64,000 nt of DNA from Trissonchulus latispiculum (GCA_030248195.1 JASAND010008546.1:62001-126000), one strand, 5' to 3'. Shown: positions 42,257 through 54,488, numbered from the stretch's first letter. Notes: generated from the letters alone by a model not told the origin. Program-made: numbers and translations.

Positions 42257-44813
42257 GGGGGGGGCTACTAAAGGTTTGCCCCGACTTTGTCAGATTGGAC
42301 TACTTTTTGGCGAGGATATAGAGCATGGGTGTGGTCAAAAAAATATCGGGTACTGAGATCTTAGTTGCCTTCCAGCCATGTGCAGCCGTCGCGTTTATGT
42401 GCCCGACCCCCCATTTTTCGCAACTACCAACATAATTAAAAATTTCTACTGACTACTGAAGCTGTCATTCGCCAATATAATTTGGCACATATGCCCCTAC
42501 CTGTAGAAAAATACTAGATGTCTGTATCTTATCTGCAAGGGAATTACTCTTCAAAGTTGAAGTTTCGGCAAAATTTAAAAAATTTTGGTTAACGAAAGGA
42601 AAATTTTATTACTGGTGCGAGCTATAAGGCTGTAATTTGACATAGAAGGAGGCCCTATAGGAGTACTCATTTGTGCCAAATGGCAAGAAATTCTGCCGAG
42701 TGAAAAAATTTTTATGTCAACTTTAATCTTCAAAAATTGCCGAAACCGCCATTTTTGGGGAATGGCAGCCCAGAAATCGAAAAAATCAAATTTTTCAAAT
42801 TAAATATTTTTGAGATATTTGAACTCAGCGAGGTCGAAAACACCTCCACAAAAGATTTCAGCTCGATTAGTGAAGGTTTGCGACTTCTGTGGCTGCAGAA
42901 AGCCTCTACACAAGATCCGACAAACTGAAAATGGCGTTTTCGGCAATTTTTGGTTTGCCGCTACTTCCGAAGGAAAAGGGCAAACCCTTATTCTCGTCGT
43001 GTTATTATTATTATTATTCTTCTTCTTGTCCCCCCCTATTAACTCAAGCTAGGCTCAACGCCCGGAGCTGAAATTTGGCGGGTATGTGGGGGTTGGTCCC
43101 AAACCTGGCCCATTTTGATTTCATCGCTCTAGACCCACCCAGTCGACCAGGGCAGGGAATTTAATTTTTTGAAATCGTAAGGGGGGACCAAGGCGATTCT
43201 CAAAAATGGTCGAAAACTTTTTGTCTCCGATTTGGTTGAAAAGTCAGTCCTAGGGTAATTCGGGGACGCAGATTCCAAATCTGCAATCGAAATTTTTCTA
43301 GCTTTTGTGAATCTCGAGATATGGTCAAAAGTTACACTGTTGGAGACCGCAAAAGTGAGCAGACTGCCCAGAAACGCCTAATATCTGTGTTTTTTGAACT
43401 CGTTAGTCAAGTTGAGTTGGTGGATTTGCTAGGATATCCTTTGAAAAGAAGAGTCAAGTAACTTGTGGCAATATTTAATCGAAAATTCCTTATCCCAACT
43501 GCCTTTTTATGGGCAACCATTTTCAGAGGAAGGTGTCAAAAATGGTCGAAAACTTTTTCTCTCCGATTTGGTTGAAAAGTTTGTCCTGGGGTAATTCAGA
43601 GACGTAGATTCCAAATCTGCAATCGAAGTTTTTCTAGCTTTTGTGAATCTCGAGATATGGCCAAAAGTTACACTGTTGGAGACCGCACAACTGAGCAAAC
43701 TGCCCAGAAACGCCTAATATCTGTGTTTTTTTGAACTCATTAGTCAAGTTTAGCCGGTGGATTTGCTAGGACACCCTTTAAAAAGAAGTGTAAAGTAACT
43801 TTCAGCGATATTTAGAAGAAAATTTCTTATACCAACTGCCCTTTTATGGGCAACCATTTTCAGGTGAAGGTGTCAAAAATGGATAAAAACGTTTAATATC
43901 CGACTTGTTTGTCGGTCATAGGGTAACTCGGGGACGCAGATTCCAAATCTGCAATCGAAATGTTTCTAGCTCCCGTGGATCTCGAGATATAGCCAAATAC
44001 TACGCTGTTGGAGTCCGCAAAAGTGAGCAAATTGTTTAGAAAAGCCGGTAATCAGTGCTTTTTTCGAAGCCGGTAGTGAAGTTGAGCTGGTGGATTTGCT
44101 ATGACTCCCTTTAAGAGGGTGTATCAAGTAACTTTTAGCGATATTTATTGAAAAATTAGTTATCCCAACTGCCCTTTCAAGGGCAACCACTTCTAGAAAA
44201 GTTCCTTATCCCAACTACCCTTTCAGAGGCAACCATTTCCCGAAAATCGACGCTACAAAGTCAGCTGCCTAAAGAAAGAAGCGGCGGCAAACCATTCATG
44301 CCAGTTTAGCTTGTTGAAGATTAAAGTTGACATAAAAATTTTTTCACTCGGCAGAATTTCTTGCCATTTGGCACAAATGAGTACTCCTATAGGGCCTCCT
44401 TCTGTGTCAAATTACAGCCTTATAGCTCGCACCAGTAATAAAATTTTCCTTTCATTAACCAAAATTTTTTAAATTTTTGCCGAAACTTCAACTTTCAAGA
44501 GTAATTCCCTTAGATGCAGATAAGATACAGACAGCTAGTATTTTTCTACAGGTAGGGGCATATGTGCCAAATCATATTGGCGAATGACAGCTTTGAAGCT
44601 TGGGCCTAGCAGTCAGTAGAAATTTTTAATTAATTATGTTGGTAGTTGCGAAAAATGGGGGGTCGGGCACATAAACGCGACGGCTGCACATGGCTGGAAG
44701 GCAACAAAGATCTCAGTACCCGATATTTTTTGACCACACCCATGCTCTATATCTTCGCCAAAAAGTAGGTCAATCGGACAAAATCGGGGCAAGTCGATTT
44801 TAGTAGCCCCCCC
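42257..44813. mobile_element. TTAA-flanked foldback element (2.56 kb, ~0.5-kb inverted arms)
   Basis: Flanked by TTAA at 42253-42256 and 44814-44817. The tips GGGGGGGGCTACTAAA and its inverse TTTAGTAGCCCCCCC match. The arms run 42257-42733 and 44314-44813, nearly identical with a few indels. Unit A (near 28010) and unit C (near 55378) show the unoccupied ATTTCATAGCTTAAATAAG, so insertion duplicated exactly TTAA, as piggyBac-type transposition does. No transposase; the centre holds a triplicated repeat. Confidence 0.88.
43201..44200. repeat. Three ~336-bp tandem repeats inside the TTAA foldback
   Basis: Copies start at 43201, 43537 and 43874 (spacing 336 and 337). Each has CAAAAATGG, CGCAGATTCCAAATCTGCAA, ATCTCGAGATA and GGGCAACCATTTTC. 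Each copy holds the palindrome GCAGATTCCAAATCTGC. Confidence 0.85.
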
Positions 44814-44817
44814 TTAA

Positions 44818-45959
44818 ATAAGTCACAGCAGTTGCTGCATCTGTAGCTACAGTGTGAAGTTAGCACCGGCAGGAAAGATATAAATTATTCATGAGCTGCT
44901 AAGCCTAAGTGAAATTAACATTACATTTGGCAAACGTTCAATCATTTCGCTTTACTCCTGTCTAAATTCGTAGGTCCGGATAGCTAATAGTTGTAGTTCT
45001 CCATTTTGGTTTTGGTTGGGAGTAGTTAGGGTGTAAGTTTTGTCGAGAACGGTTGGGTCGCAAACTTTGGGCTCGAATTCTGGGTAAAGTTGTTTCGGGG
45101 TGTTTAATCAAGTTTGATCTGTCGCTCAGCCGGCTTTTGCCGGGCGTTGTTGTGTTAGTTTCATATTTTTGTCAAATTCATAACTTTGGTTGAAATTAAT
45201 GTCTTGCAATAACTTTGTCGTCAAGTCTTTGTAGAAATTATAATAAACCGTTGTAATTATTTCGTCGGTTTCTAGTTGGTCAGGACCGAACAATTCTCCA
45301 GCGTCACACACCACAGTTGTTCACCTGTAATTGAGTTCTAGTCTAGAGAGTAAAGTCAGACAGCAGCATTTTTATTAAGATAAATCTAGTCAAACTTCAC
45401 AACAGTTACACAGTTGTTATTGATTATGTTAGAATTTGACTTGTGTCTTAGGATTAAAAATTTAAAAAGTGATTAAAATAGATTGAAGAAAAATTGATTT
45501 TCGCAAAAACATATCCATAATTTGAATGTGAAAACACATCCCGATTATCTGTTATACATAACCAGGAGTAACTGTATGCATCATTTAATAGTGCAAAAAC
45601 TTCTGCAAATGCATCAAAAAAGATCACAACTGATACCTGTTGGCCAATATTAATCGGCCGGCCTGTCAAGGTGCATAATTGGCCGGAAAACAACACTACT
45701 TTTCAACTGATTTGCTTCTTTTTGCATTATTAATGAATTATTCATTATTTATTCAGAAGGCTTACAGTCTGATAGAAAACCTAATAATAGTTCCTTCGTA
45801 TGGCTGTAAGTAAACTTAGTGCTCAAAGCTCTCTCTGAAGTTTCATACAGCGAAAAGTTGATAACAGTAGTCACCCTTGTGCTTTATATCGCAGCTAATC
45901 GATTCATGATGACAAACACTTTTTGTATTTGCCGCTACATCATGCCATCGTTATGTTAC

Positions 45960-45960
<1 letters not shown>
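44818..45960. repeat. Upstream flank of unit B
   Basis: 44818-44850 continues the interrupted promoter (ATAAGTCACAGCAGTTGCTGC). From about 45400 the unit-edge block shared with 33201 and 55440 appears. No gene seen between. Confidence 0.5.

Positions 45961-46009
<49 letters not shown>
45961..46009. repeat. (ATC)n microsatellite
   Basis: Sixteen ATC units. The histidine run it would encode is not supported as protein. Confidence 0.95.
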
Positions 46010-46011
<2 letters not shown>

Positions 46012-46840
46012 CTGCCTTGCGGGTAGTGTTGAGCCGTTGTCATTCATTGGCCATTCCAGTCAAGTCATTCATTGGCCGTTGGCAGACAATTTCCTTTAGG
46101 TTAGACGTATTGGTTTTCACTTCTTGTGTGCTCTTTCTATGGTTTACGTTATGTTAACAGTTTGCACAGATATAAAAATGATATAAAAATAATAATATGA
46201 ATGAAGAAAAAACCAAATATTATTGCTATTGTTTGTCGGAAAATCATCAGAACTATTCAATCGTGCTGGGTGTTTGCTGGTTCGACCAACGTCCGGCCAA
46301 TTGGCTTGACCGACGAAAACTCCGACCAACGCCCTAGTTCGAGTCGCTCTCCACTACTATCGAGCAGCAAAACTGCTTTTCGAGCACTCGGGGCGCTTGG
46401 GCTGTTCGGGTCAGTCAAGCCGTGAATCGGGCTTCCGAGCGGTACAACCCTAAGCCTCCGTGGGAAATTCGAGGAACAAGGAGCATGGATTACAAATGGA
46501 GATTTCCAGCAGGTGATCCCTGACATCCGTCTAGGTCCGATGTTATAAAAGTGGGGTTACGGCTAACTCGACTTAAGTCCATGGGTTAACCTCGAATTTT
46601 TAGGACTAGCTCAATCCTTGGGGTAAACCCTATATTATGAAGCATTTTTGGGGTTGGGTTAAGATAAACCGGTTACCCGGATATTAGATTTAACCCCAAT
46701 TAGTTCAAGCCATCAGCGATCAAGCAATCAAGTACACAGCTAGCAAGAATACCAGGCTATTTTCAGGGTTAACCCTATTTCTAAACCCAATCTTTATTTT
46801 TGTGCCCTCTTCATAAAAACTGAAAATGAAGTTCTTTTTG
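46010..46840. other. Intergenic, repeat fragments only
   Basis: Contains GGTTAACCC/GGGGTTAACC repeats from 46550 on, recurring at 47310-47480. No gene seen. Confidence 0.4.
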
Positions 46841-47960
46841 AAGTTTCTTAGTGGTCCTTGCGTGAATGCTGGAAGATGCCAACTATGGAGCATTAATTAT
46901 AGTTTGTACTACAGTACCTATTGCTTATTCCTCTGCCTACTGCCTTCCGCAAAATCCAGACTATGAACTGAAAAATTTTGCTGATTCTCCATACTACTGC
47001 GAAGAATACATTAAATACCTAGGATGGTACAGCAGGCGGATTTCAACTCGCGAGCTTTGCTCTGAGAGTCACGCCACCCCGGAATTGTGTACCCACCCAG
47101 TGAACCCCCTCAAATCAGTACCCAGTACACAATTGCGTATGCTCACTCGTTTCTATAGGGAGGCAAATGGGGACCCTACGGCCTACATTTGTCAACTATG
47201 CCAACCGGGCTTCGGGCGGTACGAACCCCTAAGTCTCCGTAGGAAATCTGATGGACAAGATGGACTACAAATGGAGGTTCCCTGGTATCCGTCTCGGTCC
47301 GATGTTATAAAAATGGGGTTAGGGCTAACTTGAGTTGAGTCCATTTTGGGGTTAACCCCGAATATTTAGGATTAGGTCAATCCTTGGGGTTAACCTATTT
47401 TGGGGTTAGGGCAAATTAACCCGGTTGTCCGGTTATTAAAGTTACCCCCAATTTTCACCCGAATTGGCTCAAGCAATCAGTGTGCTCAGCTAGCAAGGAT
47501 TTAACCCGGCTGTTTTTGGCGTAACCCCATTTCTAAGCCCAATCTTCATTTTTGTGCCCTTTTCATAAGAACTGAAATGAAGTTTCTTTTTGAAGTTTTT
47601 TAGTGGTCCTTGCGTGAATGTTGGAAGATGCAATTACTTTGCGATGAAAGCAAAGGAATCAATCCCTACCCTACCCCACCTGTGACCCCCAGTTTCTGCT
47701 AATATCCTGTCATTAGTATTTCTGTCGTCGTTTATCATACGGCGGTAATGTTGGAATTCTGTTTACTTTTATGCATTAGTCCATTGCTTTAAATGGACAT
47801 TCAACGTTTCTGGTTAATGATTTATTTGCAGAGTTTGATAATCAATTACATAATGTGATTCATAATCTTTCCGTTTACTATAACTTTTAGCCATAATAGA
47901 CTATGAAGGACCTCATTGACTTTAGTTTCACTTTTATCGTAGATGTGGTGTGGTTTTTTG
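46840..47960. repeat. Decayed segmental duplicate of ~20260-20600 and ~22380-22490
   Basis: Shares AGTTTCTTAGTGGTC, GGAAGATGCCAACTATG, GAAAGCAAAGGAATCAAT, CATTAGTCCATTGCTTTAAA and the YCLPQNP fragment, in similar order. Confidence 0.55.
46905..47060 (+). pseudogene. Repeated exon-like fragment (YCLPQNP family), longest copy
   Basis: Open frame with CTTVPIAYSSAYCLPQNP and NFADSPYYCEEYIKYLG. It remains open into adjacent repeat text. Family unknown; related fragments at 22389 and 49648. Confidence 0.35.
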
Positions 47961-48050
47961 CAACCACCTTTTACCAGTTTAAGCTCGGAATGTACAGCTT
48001 CATTTGTCAGTTTTGTGTTTCTGATTAGAGCATTAGTTTGTACTACAGTG

Positions 48051-49639
48051 TAGAGTTGGACGCGGGCCGAAATCTGCGGCCCACACCCGCCCCGCAGCCC
48101 GCACTCAAATTTTCGGCCCACACAGGACCGGCCCGCACCCCGCATACAAAATTTTTGGCCGCAAAAGCCCGCATTATTTTTAAGATCGTCTGAAGTTATG
48201 CGTATTTAAAGTTGATTGTTTTAGTTAAGGTGGTGATTCCTTTTGGGCACATATTGTTACTTGGCGTAGTAAATAAAAATGAAATTTGATGAAACTTTCC
48301 GAAATAAGTTCGTTTAGCGTTCTAACACCCTCCGCGCAATCCCGATTCAAAAATTCCAGATTTCCGGTCAGAGTGGTTTTTCCCAATTTCTGAACGTTTG
48401 GCAGCAGCTAAAGAGTTATGACTATATTCGTTCGAAAGATCTCATTGAGCTTCACATTTTTGCTTTTTAAAGCAAGTTTCTAGCTTTTCTCTACCGTGAG
48501 ATATAGCCAATTTTCTTGTTTTGGCGTCGAAAACTTGTCATTTTTGCAGAAATCAAATAATCCAACATTTCTTGAACTACGCAAGCCGTAAAATCAAACT
48601 AAGGGCGTCGATCTGAAGGTCTCACAGGGACAAATCATCCGATGCATGATCGTCTTCCAACTGCTATCCTGCAGGCTGCTATCATACAAAAAATGTAGTT
48701 TTTGCAAAAACACGACCAATTTTTTTCCAAAGATTGTGGAGCATTCACCATGCAAGCTGGAGGGCTGCTACTGACCAAATGTGTTCTGCACAAATATACC
48801 CAGTGACGATTTTTAGTTGCCCCGAATGCTGCTTTCTAGCTAAAGTAATCGCTTGACAAATTTGCAAAAACTAGGCAAAATCCCGGTTACGCACACATTT
48901 CAGCTTATTTCTCTATAACGAAGAGCGATTTCACAATAAATAAAAAATCGTCCCCAGCTATTTGATGGAGGTATCGAATGATATAACAGATGTCTCGCGA
49001 AAAAATTTACTTGAGTCTGCAAAAATTCTGGAAAATTATACTTCTGCTAAAATGTGTTAAAAATATTTTAGAAAAGCAACATTAGTTTCGTGGCATGCAT
49101 TAAAAAGAGAAAATGTCAAGCCACATTTTGATATAAAAATGGTTTCTTAACTCCAAGTAATGAATGAGTAATAATGGTGCAAACTTTATGTGACCAAAGG
49201 GAATCACCACCTTAAGTAAGTTAATTATAAACATTAAAACAGGCCGAAAGTTTCCTTGGTTGGCTTGGCATTGGCAAGCGATTTGCGTTGTTTAGCTATT
49301 TGCCAATGTTGGCAGCTGGAATTTACTATTTTTATTCGTTTATCCTGCTTATTTATCCGCCAACTTAATTTAACTTTATTCAAAATAGTTTTCCCAAACG
49401 TTTAGCTTCAATCCGCAATAATTCTGGTTCAATTTTTCTGAAGGACTACAATAGATTCATGAAACGTTGACCACGAGGCAGAGACCAAGAGGCAGGTACA
49501 TTCGATAACTATGTACATGCAGATTCGATAGCTCCTTTGTTCCAAAGCTTAAGGCTTGGCCTTAGCTATGGCTTGTAGAAAAATCTAGCTCCAAAAATCG
49601 GCCCGCCCCGCGGGTACCCGCGGCTCTCGTCCAACTCTG
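48051..49639. mobile_element. hAT-like element with a nested TTAA element
   Basis: The ends TAGAGTTGGACG and (inverted) CAGAGTTGGACG are flanked by CTACAGTG at 48043-48050 and CTACAATG at 49640-49647 (7 of 8). Undisturbed versions of the target occur at 22395 and 46912 (TTTGTACTACAGTG). CGCGGG/CCCGCC arrays fill the ends. Without the nested element it would be about 612 bp. Confidence 0.8.
48239..49211. mobile_element. TTAA element nested in the hAT-like element (973 bp)
   Basis: Flanked by TTAA at 48235-48238 and 49212-49215. The tips GGTGGTGATTCCTTTTGG and (inverted) GGTGGTGATTCCCTTTGG match. A truncated copy in the opposite orientation lies at 52393-53579. No transposase. Confidence 0.85.
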
Positions 49640-49647
49640 CTACAATG

Positions 49648-49760
49648 CCTTATTGCTTATTCCTCTGCCTACTGCCTTACGCAGAATCCAAACTATGGAC
49701 TGGAACATTTTGCTGATTCTCCATACTACTGCTAAGAATATATTATAAATACATAGGGTG
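49648..49760 (+). pseudogene. Repeated exon-like fragment (YCLPQNP family), copy 3
   Basis: Follows the hAT-like element directly; the frame is shifted and stopped compared with 46905. Confidence 0.35.
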
Positions 49761-50469
49761 TGACAGCAGGCGGCTTTCCGTTATCAACTCCCAAGCTTTG
49801 CTGCTCTTCACGCCACCCCCGTAATTGTACACCCAGTGAACCCCCTCAAATCAGTACCCAGTACACAATTGCGTATACTCACTCGTTTCTACAGGGAGGC
49901 AAATAGTGCCCTACGGCCTACATTTGTCAACTATCTTTTCTGCTCTGTGGGTTATATCGCAATTAAAATTATTGCAAGAATTATAGAACTTTGAAAAAAG
50001 CTTTTCCAGATGTTTTAGGTATAGTCTTGGCCCATAAAATGAATAACGCATAAAGGTATGTAGGTTTAGCAAGTTTGAAAAAGTTTCAATTTGGTACAGT
50101 TATGTATCATTGCCAGAAGCAAAAATTTTTAAGTTCTCATTTTGGCTTAGTTTCAATTTGAAATAGATACTTTGAGCGGCTGTTAATATTTCATTCTTGG
50201 ACAAAATGGTCTAAAATTTCCAGAATTTGCGTAGGTCCCTAAAGGCCACTAACAGTACAATTTTAGCGAAATCGGTGAGGGTCCATTTTTCGACTCAAAT
50301 AACCCTCCTACCCCTTAATAGCACAACTACATATTAGAAATGATGCTCAGGACGCGAAAATTCGAGCAGCTGTTATGGATTAACACTCAGGAGGGTTGCA
50401 TTTTTGGGATGTTGATCTGATGTGTTGTGTGTGAATTTATTTTTAATCCCCTTGCTGGTGGGTTAAAGG

Positions 50470-50771
50470 CGATTAAATGGATTGAAAATATACATGGGTA
50501 GTTATGTACTACAAACTTAAAACGTGTGTTGATCGTTGATGTTGTCTGAAAAACAGTGAAAACAAACTAAAATTAGCTATTAACTTTCTAGTACGCCAGT
50601 TGGAATAGCAGCAAGAATAATAGGTTAATCTTAAATTGGGTAGGTACACCCTTAACCTACTACAAAAATCCTATTATAGCTAAAATCCTATTTTCTATCA
50701 TAAAATAAAGCCGAATCTAAAACAATCAACTCGAAATTCGTACATACAACGTTGATTTATCATTTTTATTC
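50470..50771. repeat. 3' flank of cysteine-rich unit C
   Basis: Matches 33711-33880 and 40400-40500 and is uninterrupted here, giving the empty site for the 6.5-kb hairpin-rich block. Confidence 0.65.
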
Positions 50772-50947
50772 TCAGCAAGCAATATTTTCTAGCATAAATT
50801 TCGCTACTTCGACGGCTTCGTCGCCACATATTGATTGGATGTGTTCGATTTGACAAGTTATCACTTTTCTGCGTGTATCGCAATAGCTTCCTTCACCGCC
50901 AGCATTTACGCAATCTCGTATTTCATTGCTGAAATTGATACAATTAA
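50772..50947 (-). CDS. Cysteine-rich protein C, last exon
   Basis: Open minus-strand frame: KVNCINFSNEIRDCV, then CQIEHIQSICGDEAVEV and FMLENIAC, stop. All family cysteines are kept. It remains intact although the first exon of this copy has lost its signal peptide, so inactivation is recent or the exon is used otherwise. Confidence 0.5.
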
Positions 50948-51179
50948 CTTTTAATAAAGCTAAACTTTGTTTTTGGTGATCATGGAGTTAAGATATACTT
51001 AATATATACTTATTGTTGTAATTATCGGAAGTTTGATCGCTTGGCAAAGTTGAGAAAAGTAGGAAAAATTCACTTTGCGCTTAAATTTCTCCACAACGAA
51101 GAGAGAGATTTTACAGAAACTAAGAAAGGGCCTCCAGCTATTTGATACAGGTATCTAATGATATAGCCAATGTCTTGCG

Positions 51180-51460
51180 AACCCACCCCCCCCGCAAATT
51201 AGACCCTTCACTTCAAAGAATTTTGTGCGCTATGTTTGTGTTCTAAAGCTCAAAGCAGGCACAAAATTCGCACACGCACTGCTTGTGTTTTCGAGCTTAA
51301 GCACATAAACATAGAGCTAGTGAGCGTACCCCCGTTTCGACTAGGTACTGTTTTGCGGGGGAGTCACTGGGGTCTGTTTGCGGGCGGGGTGGGCCGTTAG
51401 CGAGCAGAGCATAGTTTTTGCTCTGATAGGCACACTCTTATATTATGCACTCTTAGTTGC
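51180..51460. mobile_element. MITE of the CAAGAGTAC family, partial
   Basis: Contains AAATTAGACCCTTCACTTCAA, AAGCAGGCACAAAATTCGC, GAGCGTACCCCCGTTTCGAC and CCGTTAGCG, as in the LTR-nested copy; the right tip is ATTATGCACTCTTAG. It lies in the intron of unit C. Confidence 0.6.
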
Positions 51461-51711
51461 AATAAATAGCACTAGCTATTATTTGACACAGTTTTTGTAT
51501 ACCAGGCATTCACCGGGCCGGCCGGACCTACACCTAGCCTTCCAGATCTTGAATCGGGCACCCGGCCCGGTCCCGGTTGGTTCAGCAGGCCCGGGAAGTT
51601 TCTTAGCGGCCCAACTCTGGGCTAAAAACAATAAAGCCTCAACCTTCCTCGTCCCTGTTTCTGTGAAGAAAGTTAGACGTTAGCCCGGATTAGATTGAGC
51701 AAAGTAGCAGC

Positions 51712-52001
51712 AAGTATATAAGTGTGACAGCTGGCAGGTTCTTTGTCAGCTGCAGGTACATGCTACATATGCACGCTAACGGCAGACCACCTCTACAAAC
51801 GTGTACCTAGTGACCAGGCCTGCGCGCGTCTAATTTGTGTCTGCTTCCAGCTTTAGAACCCAAAAATAGCGTTCGAATTCCTTTGAAGTGAACATACACG
51901 TTTGTGGGGGTGGTCAGCCGTTAGCGTGCGCCGTGCAGAGCATGTGTCTGCAGCTGATAACAAAGAACCTACCAGCTGTCACACTCTTATTATGTACTCA
52001 T
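51712..52001. mobile_element. MITE of the CAAGAGTAC family, second intronic copy in unit C
   Basis: Inverted ends AAGTGTGACAGCTGG and (inverted) AAGAGTGTGACAGCTGG, with GCACGCTAACGG near both sides. A diverged full copy; the duplication is unclear. Confidence 0.6.
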
Positions 52002-52153
52002 GGTAGTAATAAAATTAACGCACTAAATATGTACTCTTTCCACCCCCCACCCCCCTGAGTTAGAATCAGGTACGATAGCGGGTAAAAATTTGGTAAAACC
52101 GGAGGTACAGGAAAACCCTCACGATGCGGAGCCCTGGTGCGTGCACAACTTAC

Positions 52154-52390
52154 TAATGATAGTCACCAACTCGTAACAAGCACTCCACCTGCCCTTTGGC
52201 CTTTTCCAACATAAGGTCATCATCGCAAAGTTTGGACAAGGTCAAGCTGGGATCACAGCGTTTCAGCAGATCTGGCTCGCAGGAGACTACTTTTTTCAAT
52301 GTCTCACAGGCACCCTGCAACTGGTCACCTGTCCTAAACTGAACCATTAGTCGGCAGTCCTGCTCAGCTTTTTCTACCAGCTTTTTTCTG
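52154..52390 (-). pseudogene. Cysteine-rich protein C, first exon lacking its signal peptide
   Basis: Homology to the B exon starts at KAEQDCRLMVQFRTGDQL and runs to LLRVGDYH at the GTAAGT donor. Upstream of KLVEKAEQDC the match stops at about 52390, where sequence of a TTAA element begins. The ATG, signal peptide and promoter are gone, probably by a deletion that also removed one end of that element. Confidence 0.65.
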
Positions 52391-52392
52391 TG

Positions 52393-53579
52393 ATAGCAGC
52401 GTATGGGGTAGCAGTTAGAAGATTATAATGTCACAGATAATCGGTCTCGACGAGACCTTCAAATTGACACCCGTAGTTTAATTTTATGGCTTATGTAACT
52501 CAAGAAATGGCGCATTATTTGATTTCTGCAAAAATGACAAGTTTTCAACGCCAAAATAGGAAAATTGACTATATCTCACGATAGCGAAAAGCTAGAAAGG
52601 TACTTCAAAAAGCAAAAATGTAGAGCTCCACAAGATCTTTCGAATGAATATATTCATAGCTGTACAGCAACCGCCTAACTGTCAAAAATTGACAAAAACC
52701 ACCCTGAACGGAGACGTCGAATTTTTGAAGCGGGATTGCGCGGAGGGTGTTAGGATGCTAAAAGAACCTATTTTGGAAAGTTTCATCAAATTTCATCTTG
52801 ATTTGAACCGTCAAACAACAGTACGTGCCCAAAAGGGCCCATGTCAAGATAAAAGTTAGAACCCCCAGAACCCCCATCAGAAAAAAAGGAGGTTCTCAAA
52901 TTTTTTTCATGCGTTTGCATCCAGGACTTTGATTTGTACGAGACTACGTTGCGGATCCTTTCCTTCGGCAGGTACTTCAGCAGACATGATATGTTTATAA
53001 TATGTATATATGTATCTCAGTCATCAAATTTGTAGCATATAACCGGGGTGTACTGGGGGGGGTCTCCTGGCTTTTCTCATAAACTTGGACTGAAAACTCT
53101 GTGTATGAAACATCCAATATCCACAATATGGGTATCAATCGAAAGCTGACGACAAGAACAACAAGTTCGTCCTTAATTTAAGCCCGGACAACGTGCACAC
53201 TTTTCGGTACACCCGGACTCCAGAACCCTCAGAACTTCCAGCAAACATTTAAAACTAAGCAGTAGAGGATCAAATCTCCTGAAAAAAGTTTCAGAACCCC
53301 CAGAACCCCCAGAACCCCCATCAAAAATTTGAAACAAAATATATGAAGTCATGGATCAAATCTCTTCAAAAAGTTAAGAACCCCCAAGAACCCCCAGAAC
53401 CCCCGTCAAAAAATGAAACTAAACATAGCTATAGATCAAATCTCTACAAAAAATTAAAAACCCCCAGAACCCCAAGAACTCCCATGAAAATAAAAGCTTC
53501 AAGAAAATCAAGTGGTAGATCAGAACGCATCAAAAAGTGACTTTTATCTTGACATGGGCCCCCAAGAGGAATCACCACC
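52393..53579. mobile_element. Truncated TTAA element, inverted relative to 48239-49211
   Basis: 52393-52860 matches the reverse complement of about 48250-48690. The right tip GGAATCACCACC abuts TTAA at 53580-53583. The other tip is missing, at the junction with the cysteine-rich exon. Confidence 0.65.
52855..53500. repeat. AGAACCCCC minisatellite in the TTAA element
   Basis: Repeated GATCAAATCTC..CAAAAAGTT..AGAACCCCC blocks about 80-83 bases apart (near 53270, 53352 and 53433), plus looser copies. Absent from the 48239 copy. Confidence 0.6.
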
Positions 53580-53620
53580 TTAAAAGGAAAAGCGTGTAGC
53601 AAGGAGCGTACACGCTAGCA

Positions 53621-54480
53621 CAGAGTTGGAAGGTGGACGCGGGTACCCGCGGGTCCAGTGGACATGGTCAGAGGGTTTATCCACGTGGACAAACGTGGAC
53701 AAATGTGGACAAAATTTTCGTCACCCGTTTTTTATAAAAAGCGTTAAAATTCAACCTAGCTTGATATAATCGTACATAAACGTATCGTATAAAAACGTAT
53801 AAACATGTGTATACTTCTGCTTGATTTCGACTCAGCGTTGCCAATACCAGCCTTTCTTAGAGCAATCATTAAGCATTATATACATTTTTAAATTCCATTA
53901 TAATATACTCGTAAATTTATACATGTGTTTTGGCTTCTAATGTACATTTTTATCTCTACCAACGTTGAGTGTATATAATGTCTTTTTATTTTGGAAAAGT
54001 AAAGGTTTTCTGACCTGATTTTTCTGAATTTTTAAAAATTCTCAAAGTCTGGAAGGTCCCACTCCCCAGATCTCCCGCCATTGAACATTTTCGGAAGACT
54101 TTAGTTTAAGTAATTAGAATGAAATATCATTGTGTGCGAAGAAAAAAGCAATACATGTTGTTTTTTTCTCCGGAACATACTATATATGGTATTAAATGCT
54201 GCGAAACCAGTGAAAAGGTGTTTATAATGCAAACAAGCAAATTTCCAGAGAAAACACCAGCTTAAAAGCACACTAAAAAGCAAAGTGTGATTCTAAAATA
54301 TCCTGGCTCTAATATAGAATTAAAACTGGATTACTAAAAGAAAATTTGTTTTGAAATGCAGGCACTTGAGGACAAAATTTAAAAGCGTGGATTCGCGGGC
54401 ATGTGCGGGCGGACGTGGACAAGACCTGCGTGGACAAGCGTGGACGTGGACACTGAAAATCTTGTCCACTTCCAACTCTG
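53621..54480. mobile_element. hAT-like element, 860 bp, perfect 8-bp duplication
   Basis: The ends CAGAGTTGGAAGGTGGACG and (inverted) CAGAGTTGGAAGTGGACA are flanked by CGCTAGCA at 53613-53620 and 54481-54488. Subterminal arrays of GTGGACA/GGACGTGGAC. Same tip family as 48051-49639. No transposase. Confidence 0.88.
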
Positions 54481-54488
54481 CGCTAGCA

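Noticed and set aside
43201..44200. CRISPR-like array
   Set aside because: Repeats of 336 bp without short unique spacers, inside a transposon in a eukaryotic context.
45819..46157. Open frame with polyhistidine
   Set aside because: It is produced by the ATC microsatellite inside a duplicated unit edge.
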